DNA of 64,000 bases, from NCBI GenBank assembly GCA_965240325.2, contig OZ251245.1, positions 496,001-560,000 of the forward strand, in the 5' to 3' direction. Of the stretch, positions 28,834 through 39,298 are shown piece by piece. Source of the DNA: Rebecca billardiae RCC1528. Lineage: Eukaryota > Haptophyta. The notes under the pieces were generated by a model that was given only the letters and a program-made list of their open reading frames with translations, ran no database searches and was not told where the DNA came from. The translations under genes and the position numbers were made by a program. Numbering within the stretch: position 1 is the stretch's first letter; the number at the start of each line of letters is the position of its first letter.

Positions 28834-30163
28834 ATGGCGGGCGAGAAACGGTCCACACCGGGCGTGGAGCAGTCGTCCGAGCTCGTGGTGAAGAAGCCGC
28901 GCTGCGATGGCGCGCTCATCGCCGCGCCGGGGGGCGGCGGCAAGCTCAGCGTGCCGGGCGGGAGTGTGCCGCGCACGTCCGACCTGGCGGCGCCGATCAT
29001 GAAGCTGAGTGGCCACCAGGGCGAGGTGCTGGCCACGCGCTTCAGCCCGTGCGGCAACTACCTCGCAAGCGCGGGCTTCGATAGGGACGTGCTCCTCTGG
29101 CAGGTGTTCGGCGAGTGTCGCAACTACTGCGTGCTGCGCTCGCACCACAAGGCGGTGCTGCAGCTCTCGTGGGCCGCCGACTCGACGCAGCTTTACAGCT
29201 GCTCGGCGGACAAGTCGCTGTGCTCGTGGGATGCGGAGTACGGCGAGCGGATACAGCGGCTGGTAGGGCACTCGTCCCACGTGAACAGTGTCAGCGCAGC
29301 TCTCGAGAGCAGGGGGGTGCTCGCGAGCGGGTGCGCGCAGGCCGCGCGCGCGCGCGGCGCGCCGCACACGCGCAGATGTGCGGTCGACTCACGGGCGTGG
29401 CCCCGCGCTGACGCCACGCCGCGTCCGCCGCGCAGGTCGGATGACAGCACCTGTCGCATCTGGGACGCGCGCAGTCGATACGCCGTGCGCACCCTCCCGC
29501 AGCCGTATGCGTGCACGGCGGTGGAGCTCAGCGCGGACGGCACGCGGCTGAGCGCGGGCGGCATTGACAACGTGGTGCGCATCTACGACCTGCGCAAGGG
29601 GGACGACGAGGACGCGGTGACCATCAGGCTTGAAGGGCATCAGGATACCATCACTGGTCAGCGCGCGCACGCGCCGCGCCTCGCCTCTCGCGCGCGAGCG
29701 CGCTGCGCTGCCCCGCGCCCAAGCGGCCGCCCGCCCACGCGGTGCGCGCCCCCGGCCCCGGCCCCGCCCGGCCGTCCGGTGCGCAGGCCTGCGACTGAGC
29801 CCCGATGGCTCGTACCTGCTCTCGCACGCGATGGACAACACCGTCCGCTCGTGGGACGTCCGCCCGTTCGTGGCCACGGAGAGCCGCGCCGTCAGCCTCT
29901 TCCTGGGCGCGCAGCAGAACTACGAGAAGAACCTGCTGCGGTGCGCGTGGGACCCGCAGGGCACGCGCGTCGCGGCCGGCTCGTCTGACTGGTTTGTGCA
30001 CATCTGGGACGTGCAGACGAGCAAGATCGCGTATAAGCTCCCAGGCCACCGCGGCTGCGTGAATGAGGTGGACTTCCACCCCACGCAACCCATCGTCGCG
30101 TCGTGCAGCTCCGACAAGACCATCTACCTGGGCGAAGTCGAGGCTGCTGCTGGGGCGTCCTGA
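28834..30163 (+). CDS. SNRNP40: U5 snRNP 40-kDa WD40 protein
   Basis: Exons 28834..29330, 29436..29656 and 29787..30163 give 364 aa, close to human SNRNP40 (357). The protein is a seven-blade WD40 propeller of the spliceosomal U5 snRNP that contacts PRP8. Visible blades include LSGHQGEVLATRFSPCG, RSHHKAVLQLSW...SADKSLCSWD, VGHSSHVNSV, then across intron 1 SG|SDDSTCRIWD, GGIDNVVRIYDLR, across intron 2 TITG|LRLSPDGSYLLSHAMDN, RSWDVRP, NYEKNLLRCAWDPQG, and PGHRGCVNEVDFHPTQPI. The two introns lie within blades and, when removed, restore the conserved runs exactly. The N-terminal 55 residues are a Lys/Gly-rich tail. The assignment is firm because non-repeat positions, especially LSHAMDNTVRSWDVRP and EKNLLRC, are specific to U5-40K. 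Confidence 0.93.
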
Positions 30164-30780
30164 CGGCCACTGGCACGGACCGCAAGCCGCAAGGCAGCAG
30201 GGGCAGCCGGCTGCACGCGTTCCGATGGCGGGGTCGGGAGGGCACCACCAGGCCGTTGATCTGCCCGGTCGTTGCGGCAGCTTCGGGCGCCGATGCTGCC
30301 TTCCTGGGTGGCTGCCAGTTGGCATTTGCCGGGACGTCGTCGACGCTGCAATGTCCCGGCTTCCGCCTAGCGACGACTCAAGAGTCGCTCAGGTGACGAC
30401 GCGGCGGAGCATATCATGGCCGCCATCTGCGCCGCCAGGCGCGCCGCGCGCGCAACCTTTCAGTGCTGTAATCTGTACATATATCACTCCGCGCGAGGCC
30501 GAGGGTCCGAGCGTTATTGAGCGATGTCCGATGATGTACCAGTTAGTCTATGACGCTCCGCTCCGTGCGACTCGCAAGTCTGTCTGTCAATGTAAGCACC
30601 TCGTCCGACGCTCGCGTCGTCATCTCGACATCTTCAATCTCGTGAGGCGAGATGAGGGGCCGACGACGGCGGCGGCGACGAGCTCATGATCACGCGAAAA
30701 CCGAGCTTGCTTTTTCCGACGACTTGAGTCCAGACGAGGAGCGTCATCGCTCATCGGCGACGAGGCGTTCGGCGTTCGGA
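30164..30780. other. intergenic
   Basis: Between U5-40K and the next gene on the same strand. No RNA gene or repeat recognised; moderately AT-rich near 30460-30620. Confidence 0.45.
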
Positions 30781-31434
30781 ATGGACGTCACCAGGATGAC
30801 GGCCACGTGGGCGTGCGCGCTCATCGCTCTGGCGCTCGCGCCCCAGGCAGCCCTTGGCATGAGCTCTCCGTCGAAGCTTATGGTTGGCACACACGGGCAG
30901 GGAAGCCGCTTCATCCCCCTGCAGGTGCTGCGCAAGGACGACAGCCTTCCCCGCCTGCTGCCGGTGGCCGGCATGCTCCCGCACTGCACGGAGGAGGACA
31001 TCATGCGACCCGTCAGTCCGTCGGAGCCCGCGCCGGGGCGCTGGAAGTACTACAAGCTGACGGGTGCGGAGGCCCCGTTTGGCTTTGTGTGCATGAGCGT
31101 CCCCGAGACGTTCCTCACGGCGGAGAGCCCGGTTGTGCTCGTGGCGATGGCGTCAGACCTTGGCATCCCGCTCACCGATGGCAAGAACGACGAGGTCTTG
31201 GTCCTGGTCGACCGGAAGGATCCGGCGTGCAGCGATCCCGAGGCGTTCAACAACAGGAAATTCTACGTCTTCGGCGAGCCGGACGGCCGGGTCGGCATCC
31301 GGTGGCAGGAGGAGCCCTGCCTGGCAGGCGAGCGCATCCTCGGCAAGGTGCTCTACGTGAACGTGCCCTACATCGAGCCGAAGAACAAGCCAAACACGGG
31401 GTTCGCCGAGACGAGCGATGAGTTTGAGTTCTGA
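30781..31434 (+). CDS. secreted or organelle-targeted protein of unknown function
   Basis: 217 aa starting with a clear signal peptide (MTATWACALIALALAPQAALG). The mature part has no membrane segment and a balanced, globular-looking composition with four or five cysteines (for example MLPHCTEED, FGFVCMSVPE, DPACSDPEAF, EEPCLAGE). Strand-rich stretches such as DEVLVLVDRKD and KFYVFGEPDGRVGIRW are visible, and it ends in an acidic SDEFEF. Codon use and low repetition relative to neighbours support a real gene. No family recognised. In an alga with secondary plastids such a leader could also be the first half of a plastid-targeting presequence. Confidence 0.7.
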   Translation: MDVTRMTATWACALIALALAPQAALGMSSPSKLMVGTHGQGSRFIPLQVLRKDDSLPRLLPVAGMLPHCTEEDIMRPVSPSEPAPGRWKYYKLTGAEAPFGFVCMSVPETFLTAESPVVLVAMASDLGIPLTDGKNDEVLVLVDRKDPACSDPEAFNNRKFYVFGEPDGRVGIRWQEEPCLAGERILGKVLYVNVPYIEPKNKPNTGFAETSDEFEF

Positions 31435-31754
31435 TCCAACCGCTGGGCCGCATCTTGGCGTCGCCGACCGCGTTGCAGACGTCGACGTCGATCAAGCAGC
31501 GCCACATAGCTGCTTGCGCGACAGCAGCAGCCAGTCTCTGTCACGCTGCATGGCGTTCAGAGCTATCGGAGTCTAAGCGCCAGCGCTCAGGCTGCAGGGG
31601 TTGGCACGCGACGCGGCTTCCCGCGAGACGCCTTCGTGCTCAGGCAGTGGACACCGAAGGCCGGCGGTCGTCCCGCGTCGGTTCAATTCGGTACGGTGCC
31701 GTGCTGGCGTCGTCACTCTGACTGCGCGCTGAATAATTACGTACGGACTACCGT

Positions 31755-31877
<123 letters not shown>

Positions 31878-32587
31878 TCGTAGCCGTGCTGCGCGCGGCT
31901 CTGAGCCGTGCCAGACGCGTAGTAGCGCCCGCCGGTCATGCTGCCGCGGGCTGCGACTCGTAGTCACAGCTCCGGCTCGGCCTCAGCGGCGAGTCCGAGT
32001 AGTAACCGGTGATGAAACGTAGTAGTGATGATGATGATGATGGTCGTCGATATATGCTGCGATTATGATGATGATATGATGCTAATATATATAATAATAA
32101 TTCGCATCCTCGCAGCGTCGTCAGGATCCGACCGGCTGCCAGCAGACTGAATCAGTGATCCCGGTCGTCACCGACCCGGCGCAGGGGGCTCCGAGGCGGC
32201 CGCCGGCCCGGCGCGGTACGGCGTGCGGGCGGACGCGCCGGCCGAGCAGGCTCATTGCAGCCTGACCGCACGGCGGTCCCAGTAATGTCGTAGTAGTCGT
32301 ATATGATGACTGCGTAGTCGTGTCAGTATTACTCACTCATTGCAGTGCTGACTGTCACTCAGCTAGTATATGCCAGTAGTCACGGTCGTCCGACGACCGC
32401 CACTGCTAACTAAGTACTGCTTCGTCGTGGACCGGTGGTGATCAGGCTCAGTGGTGGCGGGACACCTGCCCTAGCTGCTGGGTAATATTTGTCGTCGTGA
32501 TGACGAATAATCGTTCGTTCTCATCAGGCATCAGCGACTACCGGTCAGTCGGGTCGATTGGCGGATTGACAGTGCGGATTGGTCATT

Positions 32588-32621
32588 GGTGCATTGCGAA
32601 TCGGCTGAGTCGCAATGCACC
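32588..32621. repeat. perfect 12-bp stem hairpin
   Basis: ggtgcattgcga (32588-32599) and tcgcaatgcacc (32610-32621) are exact inverted repeats around a 10-nt loop. Confidence 0.9.
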
Positions 32622-33061
32622 ATCATTGCGCTCGGATCGGCGCGGACGAGTCAGCCATGCGGCAGCGCGAGCGACGACAAAACCGCGAGATTTCATACTC
32701 GCGCTTATATTGTCGTCGTTATTTTTCATAGTACGCTCATCACGGTTACTCACACCCGTGCAGACTGCCCTGTGGCCAAACTCCGGGTACAGTCGCCCGG
32801 GTCAACAACAAAGACACAAAAAGAGCCTCACAAAGCCAGACGAGCAGCAGCAAGAAGGGCTCATCACCGCCCACAAAAGACGGAGTCTCTACGAAGCCAG
32901 AGAGCAGACAAGCACGCAGGGTGGAACACCTGGGAGAGACCAGGCGGGGAGAGCAGAAAGAACCTCGACAACAAATCCGTCAGAACACTACTGGACAGGA
33001 CTACACGGCCCCTCGCGGGGTGTCCAACAGGAGACTTACGCGGCTATGTCGGAGTAGGACT

Positions 33062-33168
33062 AGGAGTTGAATATTCGGAATAAGAGCCCGAAACGACTGA
33101 CGAGCTAAATCGGTTCACGCGAACCGATTTCTAATAAAGCTCAGTCGTTTCGGGCTCTTCAACTCCTC
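33062..33168. repeat. 107-bp near-perfect palindromic foldback
   Basis: Three nested stems: outer aggagttga/tcaactcct (33062-33070 with 33160-33168), middle aagagcccgaaacgactga (33082-33100) with 33141-33159, and inner aaatcggttc/gaaccgattt (33107-33116 with 33121-33130) around acgc. The 5' side has an unpaired ten-base bulge. It is flanked by AT-rich DNA on its right. Confidence 0.93.
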
Positions 33169-33348
33169 GGACACTTATTATATATTATATAATAATAATA
33201 AGTGATGACGACGCCGATGACTCGACGATGCTGATATTATTATGAATCACCGCGGACTGCACTTGACCCGCGCACGTCTAAGATGCGGCCATGGCCCCCG
33301 CTCCGATCTGCACAGGCGTGCGCGGGCGGCCCAGTAGGTCAGCGTGAG

Positions 33349-34032
33349 TCAGGTGGTGGCTCCGGCGTGATACAGCTGCACGCAGCAGATGGTGTGGCAC
33401 CCTTCGAGCCGCCGGTTGTACACGAGCTTCAAATGCGCCAAGCACGTCGGCGGTGCATCCGCGCCCGCCGAGGCCAGCGTGAGCTCTGCAAAGTAATCCA
33501 GCGCATCCGGGTGCTTCCGCCCGCGCTGGCCCTCCGTGGCGGGTCCGTCCTCTCCCCAGTCGGCCGGCCTGCCAATGAGCGTGAAGTTTCGCGCCGCCAG
33601 CAGTGGGGCGTAATGGGTGCGCACCTCGTCTGCCCACGCGTCGAAATCGAGCACCTCGCCGCTGCAGTGGCCGTTGATCTCGGTGCTGCAGCGCCAGCTG
33701 CACCGGCGCGATGCGTCGGTGGCGGAAGCATGCAGGGAGGTCGCCCAGGCCGGGACTGTGCTGAAGCGGAAGGCGCTCCTGAGATCGCCAGACATGCAGG
33801 CCAGGAGCGCAAACTGCACGATCGCCTTGGGCGCAAACACGGCCCCGCCCTCTGCGCCGGCCGCGTGCATGCGGTCGTAGGCGCTCGTGCCCAGCACGGT
33901 GCGCTTGCGCGCTTCAGCCGCAAACCGCGCTTCAGGGGGAAGCTCATCCGCCGTCGAAGCCCGAGCCACCGCCCGAGCGGCGTGCCGGCTGCGAGCAAGC
34001 AGGCGGCCGGCGGTCTGGCGCGTGACGGCCAT
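33349..34032 (-). CDS. unknown protein with presequence, faint DUF4864-like pattern
   Basis: 227 aa from the ATG at 34032; the frame runs to 34095 only through a GTG. The first 30 residues (MAVTRQTAGRLLARSRHAARAVARAST) are Arg/Ala-rich without acids, a plausible mitochondrial or plastid presequence. The body contains CMSGDLRSAFRFST followed by a Cys-containing insert and THYAPLLAARNF, whose order faintly recalls DUF4864 proteins (FAF/FRFAS...Y.PLL). It ends with paired cysteines CHTICCVQLYHAG. I do not recognise the function. Head-to-head with the pseudouridine synthase gene. Confidence 0.55.
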   Translation of the reverse strand: MAVTRQTAGRLLARSRHAARAVARASTADELPPEARFAAEARKRTVLGTSAYDRMHAAGAEGGAVFAPKAIVQFALLACMSGDLRSAFRFSTVPAWATSLHASATDASRRCSWRCSTEINGHCSGEVLDFDAWADEVRTHYAPLLAARNFTLIGRPADWGEDGPATEGQRGRKHPDALDYFAELTLASAGADAPPTCLAHLKLVYNRRLEGCHTICCVQLYHAGATT

Positions 34033-34155
34033 GCTGGACGGGCACCGCTGGGGCTTCCACCGCGGTCCGGACGGCGTCACGGCGACGTTCAGCACTGATG
34101 GTTCCGGGCTTGTCGACGCCGCCGCCGCTCGCCAGCAAGGGCCGCGTGTACGTGG
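34033..34155. promoter_or_regulatory. bidirectional promoter interval, unknown gene (-) and PUS1-like gene (+)
   Basis: 123 bp between divergent ATGs; role inferred from position. Confidence 0.35.
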
Positions 34156-36235
34156 ATGGCCGCGACGCGCCGCCCGGCGCTCCGCGGCTTGGCGGCGATG
34201 GCGCTCGCGATGGCGCTGGTCAGGGCTGACGCCGTGTCGTCAGTGCGCCTGCTCCGCCCGCATACTAGCCGCCCTGGCCCCCCGGCCGCGCGGGCGATGC
34301 ACCGCTTGCGCGGCCGGCTCGGCGCCGGCGGGGCGCGCATGCGCGCCGGCCCGGCCGAGGGCACGCGCCCAGCCAGCTGGCTCAGGGCCAGGTCCGCGGA
34401 CGAGGTGGAGGAGGGGCGGGTGGACGAGTCCGCGAGCAAATCGCCAAACACGACCCGCGAGTACCGCGGGGTGACCGACCGCTCCAAGCCCAAGCGCAAG
34501 GTGCGCGGCGCGCGGACGCGCGGACGCGCCGCGCGCTGCCCGCGGGCCCGCGGGCTCTCGCCGAGCGCGGGCTGACGTGCGCGCCGCGCCGATCGCCCGC
34601 GTCGCGGCGTGGCGCGCCCCGCAGGTGCTCGTGTACGTGGGCTTCACCGGCACCAACTACAAGGGCTTTGTGCACCAGGGCGACGGTCCGGAGGTGCCGA
34701 CCGTCGAGCGCGCGCTCTTCGAGGGGCTGCACGCGTGGGGCGCGGTGCTCGACGAGAACTACGCGGGCGGGCTGAGCAAGCTGGGCTGGAGCCGCGCGAG
34801 CCGCACGGACAAGGGCGTGCACGCCGTCGGCGCGGCGTTCTCGTGCAAGCTCCTCCTGCCCGACGAGTACCTCGAGCTCGCGCCCACGGTGCCGTGGGGG
34901 CCGTGGACCAACCCGCTCTCGGCCGGCCGGCCGCGCACCGCCACGCTGGCGGGCGGCAGCGCGAGCGCGCCGGTGAGCGCGGTGCGCGCGGAGGAGCTGG
35001 AGCGGCTGAACGCGCTGCTCCCGCCGGACATCCGCGTGATGTCCATCCAGCGCGTGCGCGGCTCGTTCAAGAGCTACCGCGCGTGCTCTGGGCGGCGGTA
35101 CCAGTACCTGCTGCCTGCGTACGCGCTCGGGCCCGGGGGCGTGGCCGAGCTCAACGACGTGCTCAGGTGCGGCACGCGGCACGCGCCGCGCGCGCGCGCG
35201 AGCGCGGTGGCGTGAGACGCGGCGGCTCACGCACGCCGCCGCGCCGCGCCGCGCCGCGCCGCCCGCGCCAGCGCGTACTGCGGCACGCACACGTTCCACA
35301 ACTTTGCGTCCGGGCTGCGCGCCAAGCCGGACAAGGCGGCGGCGCACCACGCGGAGGCGGCGGCGCGCGGCGTGGAGCTCGAGTGGCCGCTGGCGCTGCA
35401 CCCGAACAAGCCGCCGGAGCAGACGTTCCGCACGATCCTGCGCTGCGAGCTCGACCCCACGCCCGTGCTGCTGCCCGACGGCTGCGCGTACCACGCGGTG
35501 CTCGTGCACGGCGTCTCGTTTGTGTACCACCAGATCCGCTTCATGCTCGGGGGCGCGCTCGCGGTCGTGCACGGGCAGCTGCCGCGCGACGTCTTCGACA
35601 TCGCGCTGAGCTCGCCGTTCCGCGTGGCGTGCGCGCCGCTCGCGCCGGGCGAGGGCCTCGCGCTCGCGCTGTGCGAGTTCTACAACGCCAAGCGCAAGAC
35701 CGAGGAGGCGCCGCTGACCGCGGCCGCGCTCGAGCGCATGGAGGCGTGGTCGCGCGGCCCGCTCGTGCAGCACGTGCACGCCCTCTTCCACGCGAGCGCA
35801 GCGGGGGAGCAGCCGGCCTTCAAGAGCTGGTTCGAGGAGGTGCTGCTGGGCGGTGGCTTCCACGAGCCGGGGCACACGCCCGAACGCTGGGACGCGCTGC
35901 GCGCCGACTTTGCGCGCTGGAGCGCGATGATGGACGCGCGCAAGGCGGAGCGGCCGGCGGGCCGCCGGCCCAACTCGCCGCTGGGCAGCGGCGTGCGGCT
36001 GCTGCCCAACGGGGTGTACACGCAGGTCGGCGTCGAGTTCAAGCTGCTGCCCGGACCGGAGCTCGAGCGGCTGATGGCGCGGCTGATCCGCGGCGTCGAG
36101 TCGGGCGAGCTCCCGCCGAACCGCTCGGTCGAGTACTACCTCGCGCTGCTGCGCCGCGAGGAGGCGGGCGGCGCGGCCACGGGCCTGCCGCGCGCCGCGC
36201 CGGCGACGAACGCGGCCGACGCCTACGAGCAGTGA
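34156..36235 (+). CDS. tRNA pseudouridine synthase, TruA/PUS1 family
   Basis: Exons 34156..34500, 34625..35166 and 35272..36235 give 616 aa. The enzyme isomerises uridine to pseudouridine in tRNA and other RNAs. Exon 1 encodes a hydrophobic/Arg-rich lead, probably an organelle presequence. The catalytic domain begins VLVYVGFTGTNYKG; the catalytic Asp is in SRTDKGVHAVG (Asp177); later blocks are SFKSYRACSGRRYQYLLP, across intron 2 the conserved GTHTFHNF, and FVYHQIRFMLGGALAVV. All match the eukaryotic PUS1 order. Spliced joins K|VLVYVG and VLS|AYCGTH restore conserved sequence. The C-terminal 200 residues go beyond the bacterial TruA core, as in eukaryotic relatives. Whether it is nuclear, mitochondrial or plastid is not decided. 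Confidence 0.92.
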
Positions 36236-36420
36236 GCGTCGGAGCACCCGAGGCCACGCTGGCATCGCCCGGACGCGAGAAGGGCGCGCGCCGCCGGCGT
36301 GCCGCCGCATCGCGCGCGGCCACCCGTGGGCGATGCCGATGGAGTGAGAGGAGATGACTACTGGCAGTCGTAACCCGTAACCGTTTGTCACTTCCAGTCG
36401 GTAGTCTGTGGTCGCGAGCC

Positions 36421-36462
36421 CCGCTCGCATTGGTTGTTCTGTAAGAACAAGCATGCGAGCGG
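36421..36462. repeat. two-tier hairpin downstream of the PUS1-like gene
   Basis: ccgctcgcat (36421-36430) pairs with atgcgagcgg (36453-36462), then ttgttct (36434-36440) with agaacaa (36444-36450) across a gta loop; a small internal loop (tgg/gc) separates the stems. It lies 186 bp after the PUS stop codon. Confidence 0.9.
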
Positions 36463-36708
36463 AGCGAGTTTTCCGGTAGGACACGCGAAGTCCGGTGATT
36501 CTTACAAAGTTGATGGCCTTCCAATAGGTATCCCGAGGAATACAGTTTAGTCAGATCCCAATTGGGGCCAACGGTTTTTTCGTGCAATCTGTCAGCAGTC
36601 GACTCGAGCCCCCAGCTACGTCCGCGGTAACAGCAAGAGATGTGATGATGATGCGGTGATTCAAGGGATGGAGTAGCTACTGTACGGTCAGGGGCTGCCT
36701 TGGTGCGG

Positions 36709-36900
36709 TACCGCTTACATGTGTACTGGGCGCAAACTGATCAAGTTCTGAACCGATGATGAACCAAAAGGACCATCTTTGGATGAACAGCTTGCTGATG
36801 ACACACGGAAGCCGATGATGAATCATGGCAGTACCGCTTACATGTACTGGGCACCAACTGATCAAGTTCTGAACCGATGATGAACAGCTGCTGATGATGA
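36709..36900. repeat. two-copy tandem repeat, about 123-bp period
   Basis: taccgcttacatg...ctgatcaagttctgaaccgatgatgaac starts at 36709 and again at 36832; the second copy is slightly shorter and diverged. Confidence 0.85.
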
Positions 36901-36930
36901 ACACACGGAAGCCGATGAATCATGAAAGGC

Positions 36931-37620
36931 GAAAGCGACTAATAAGCGAGCCTCCCCGTATGCTTCCAACCGGTTCCTCCCGGTTTAGCTTGGAAACCGG
37001 TCAACATGAAGCTGGAGAGAGCAAGGACCAGTGAAGGTGCTTCACACTGCTTTCAGCTTCCTCTCGGTTGCTTCCGGTTCCTCCCGGTTCGGCACATGAA
37101 GCTGGAGAGAGCAAGGACCAGTGAAGGTGCTTTACACTGCTTTCAGCTTCCTCTCGGTTGCTTCCGGCGGTTCCTCACGGTTCGGCAAGAGAGCAAGGAC
37201 CGCCTTGCTCCGGCCACGAAGGTGCTTCAGCCTCCTCCGGTTGCTCGCTCCCTTCATGAGATCGGTGCGCAGTGATGATGAGCTGGAGTGATGAATGAGC
37301 TGAGGAAGCCGGACAACACCAAACAAGCAGTGCCGGACCGCCCCGGGCCGGGATGCGGGATCGCGGGCGCCCTCGCCAAAGGCGCGCGCTCCTTGCGGCC
37401 GCGGATCTCCCAGTGGATGCGGCGCGTGGTCGGTGCCAAGGCGCATGCGGCAGGTCGGTGCCAAGGCGCATGCGGCATACGTGAACCGCACCCCGGCTGC
37501 TCGCCGAACCCGGCGCCGTGACCGCTCGGCGCACCGCGTGCGCGTGCGGCTCGCAGGATGCAGCAGCTTCGGGAGGTGTCGCATCGCAGTGCCTGCTGCT
37601 TCCAGCTGCTGCTTCTTCAC
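36931..37620. repeat. segmental duplication copy A, with two 90-bp tandem units
   Basis: Begins gaaagcgactaataagcgag. It contains 90-bp units starting atgaagctggagagagcaag at 37006 and 37096 and ends near the cagcagcttcgggaggtg block (37557 onward). Copy B at 37962-38875 repeats the same order. Confidence 0.85.
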
Positions 37621-37961
37621 AGGCTTGAGGCTGCTCGCACGACCATCTCGCCGCGACTGCTCCGCAAACCGCTGGAGGCACCGTCGCACAGCTTGGCCCT
37701 GCCCGCGCGGAGTCCGAGTGACCGTGAGTCCGCGCCGCGGGAGTCTGCCGAGGACTGCTCCGGCCCGCGGGCTTGGCGACTGAGACTGGCTTAGCTGCTT
37801 CCTCCTATCGAAGACAGCAGCTCTGCTACTTATAGCTAACAGTCAGCACTAGTATCGACTACATATATAGTTCACATATTTCAGCGCATCCAAACGTCCA
37901 ACCAACATCAGGCCCTATCAGCCGCGGCGCCGTTGCCGCCGAGCTCGGCGCCGCGTTCATC

Positions 37962-38875
37962 GAAAGCGACTAATAAGCGAGCCTCCCCGTATGCTTCCGG
38001 TTCCTCCCGGTTGCTTGGAAACCGGTCAACATGAAGCTGGAGAGAGCAAGGACCAGTGAAGGTGCTTTATAATATCATACACTGCTTTCAGCTTCCTCTC
38101 GGTTGCTTCCGGTTCCTCACGGTTCGGCACATGAAGCTGGAGAGAGCAAGGACCAGTGAAGGTGCTTCACACTGCTTTCAGCTTCCTCTCGGTTGCTTCC
38201 GGTTCCTCACGGTTCGGCACATGAAGCTGGAGAGAGCAAGGACCAGTGAAGGTGCTTTACACTGCTTTCAGCTTCCTCTCGGTTGCTTCCGGTTCCTCAC
38301 GGTTCGGCACATGAAGCTGGAGAGAGCAAGGACCAGTGAAGGTGCTTTACACTGCTTTCAGCTTCCTCTCGGTTGCTTCCGGTTCCTCACGGTTCGGCAA
38401 GAGAGAGAGCAAGGACCCGTGACTAGGTGCTTCAGCTTCGTCCTCCGTTGCTCGCTCCCTTCAAGAGATCGGGGTGAAGGAGTGAGGACTGTGATGATGT
38501 CATGATGCTGAGGAAGCCGGACAAACACCAAGCAAGCAGTGCCGGACCGCCCCGGCCGGCGGTGCGGAAGCACTGCGCAGGCGGGTCTACGATGCTTCGC
38601 CCTCGCCAAGGCGCGCACTTCTTGCGGCCGCAGATCTCCCAGTGGATGCGGCGCGTGGTCGGTGCCAAGGCGTGCGGAATAGTGTGTGCCCCTCGTACCT
38701 GAACCTCACCCCGGCTGCTCGCCGGACCCAGCGCCATGACCGCTGCGCGCACCGCGTGCGCGTGCGGCTCGCAGTCGCGGACGCTTCGTCCGCAAACCGC
38801 GGGCGGTCAGAAGGATGCAGCAGCTTCGGGAGGTGCCGCATCGGAGTGCCTGCTGCTTCGAGCTGCTGCTTCTTG
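37962..38875. repeat. segmental duplication copy B, with four 90-bp tandem units
   Basis: Starts with the same gaaagcgactaataag word as copy A, 1,031 bp downstream. 90-bp units begin at 38031, 38131, 38221 and 38311; the first is lengthened by a 10-bp insertion (tataatatca). Later shared blocks include gaggaagccggac...cagtgccggaccgcccc (38512) and the cagcagcttcgggaggtg block (38817). Confidence 0.88.
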
Positions 38876-38974
38876 CTTCTCCCACCACCTGCGAGCACTC
38901 CCACCACCTGCGCGCTTGCTTCTGCTTGCTTCTCCCCGACCACCTGCGCGCTTGTTTCTTGCGTGCAGCAGCCA

Positions 38975-39180
38975 CCATACCGCATGCACGCAGCAGTACC
39001 ACACCATGCGCACAACAGTGCCATACCATGCGCGCAGCAGTACCGCCAGTACCATACCATCATGCGTGCAGCAGTACCATACCATGCACGCGGCAGTACC
39101 ATACCACTTGCGCGCAGCACGGTACCGCCAGTACTCTGTCACTACTGTCGTACCATCATGCGTGCAGCAGTATTGATGAA
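38975..39180. repeat. imperfect minisatellite of gcgcagcagtaccatacc words
   Basis: About eight diverged units of 20-28 bp built on (a/g)tgc(g/a)(c/t)gcagcagtaccataccat, immediately after duplication copy B. Confidence 0.8.
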
Positions 39181-39271
39181 GTCGTGGTGGCCTGTGTGGC
39201 GCGCGGCGCTGACGGTCACAGAGCGGCCAGCGGGGCGAGCCCTGCATTCCGGTAGGACCGGGGTGAATGCA

Positions 39272-39298
39272 GCATTGCCGGGTGCAACCCGGCAATGC
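39272..39298. repeat. perfect 12-bp stem hairpin
   Basis: gcattgccgggt pairs with acccggcaatgc around a gca triloop. The same words recur partially at 39244-39270 (gcattccgg...gaatgcagc). Confidence 0.9.

Noticed and set aside
32497-33057. 186-codon frame in the purine-rich block
   Set aside because: Several overlapping frames are open equally and none shows a domain or codon bias.
38056-38505. 149-codon frame across the 90-bp repeats
   Set aside because: Simply the translation of a 90-bp satellite; no conservation outside the repeat.
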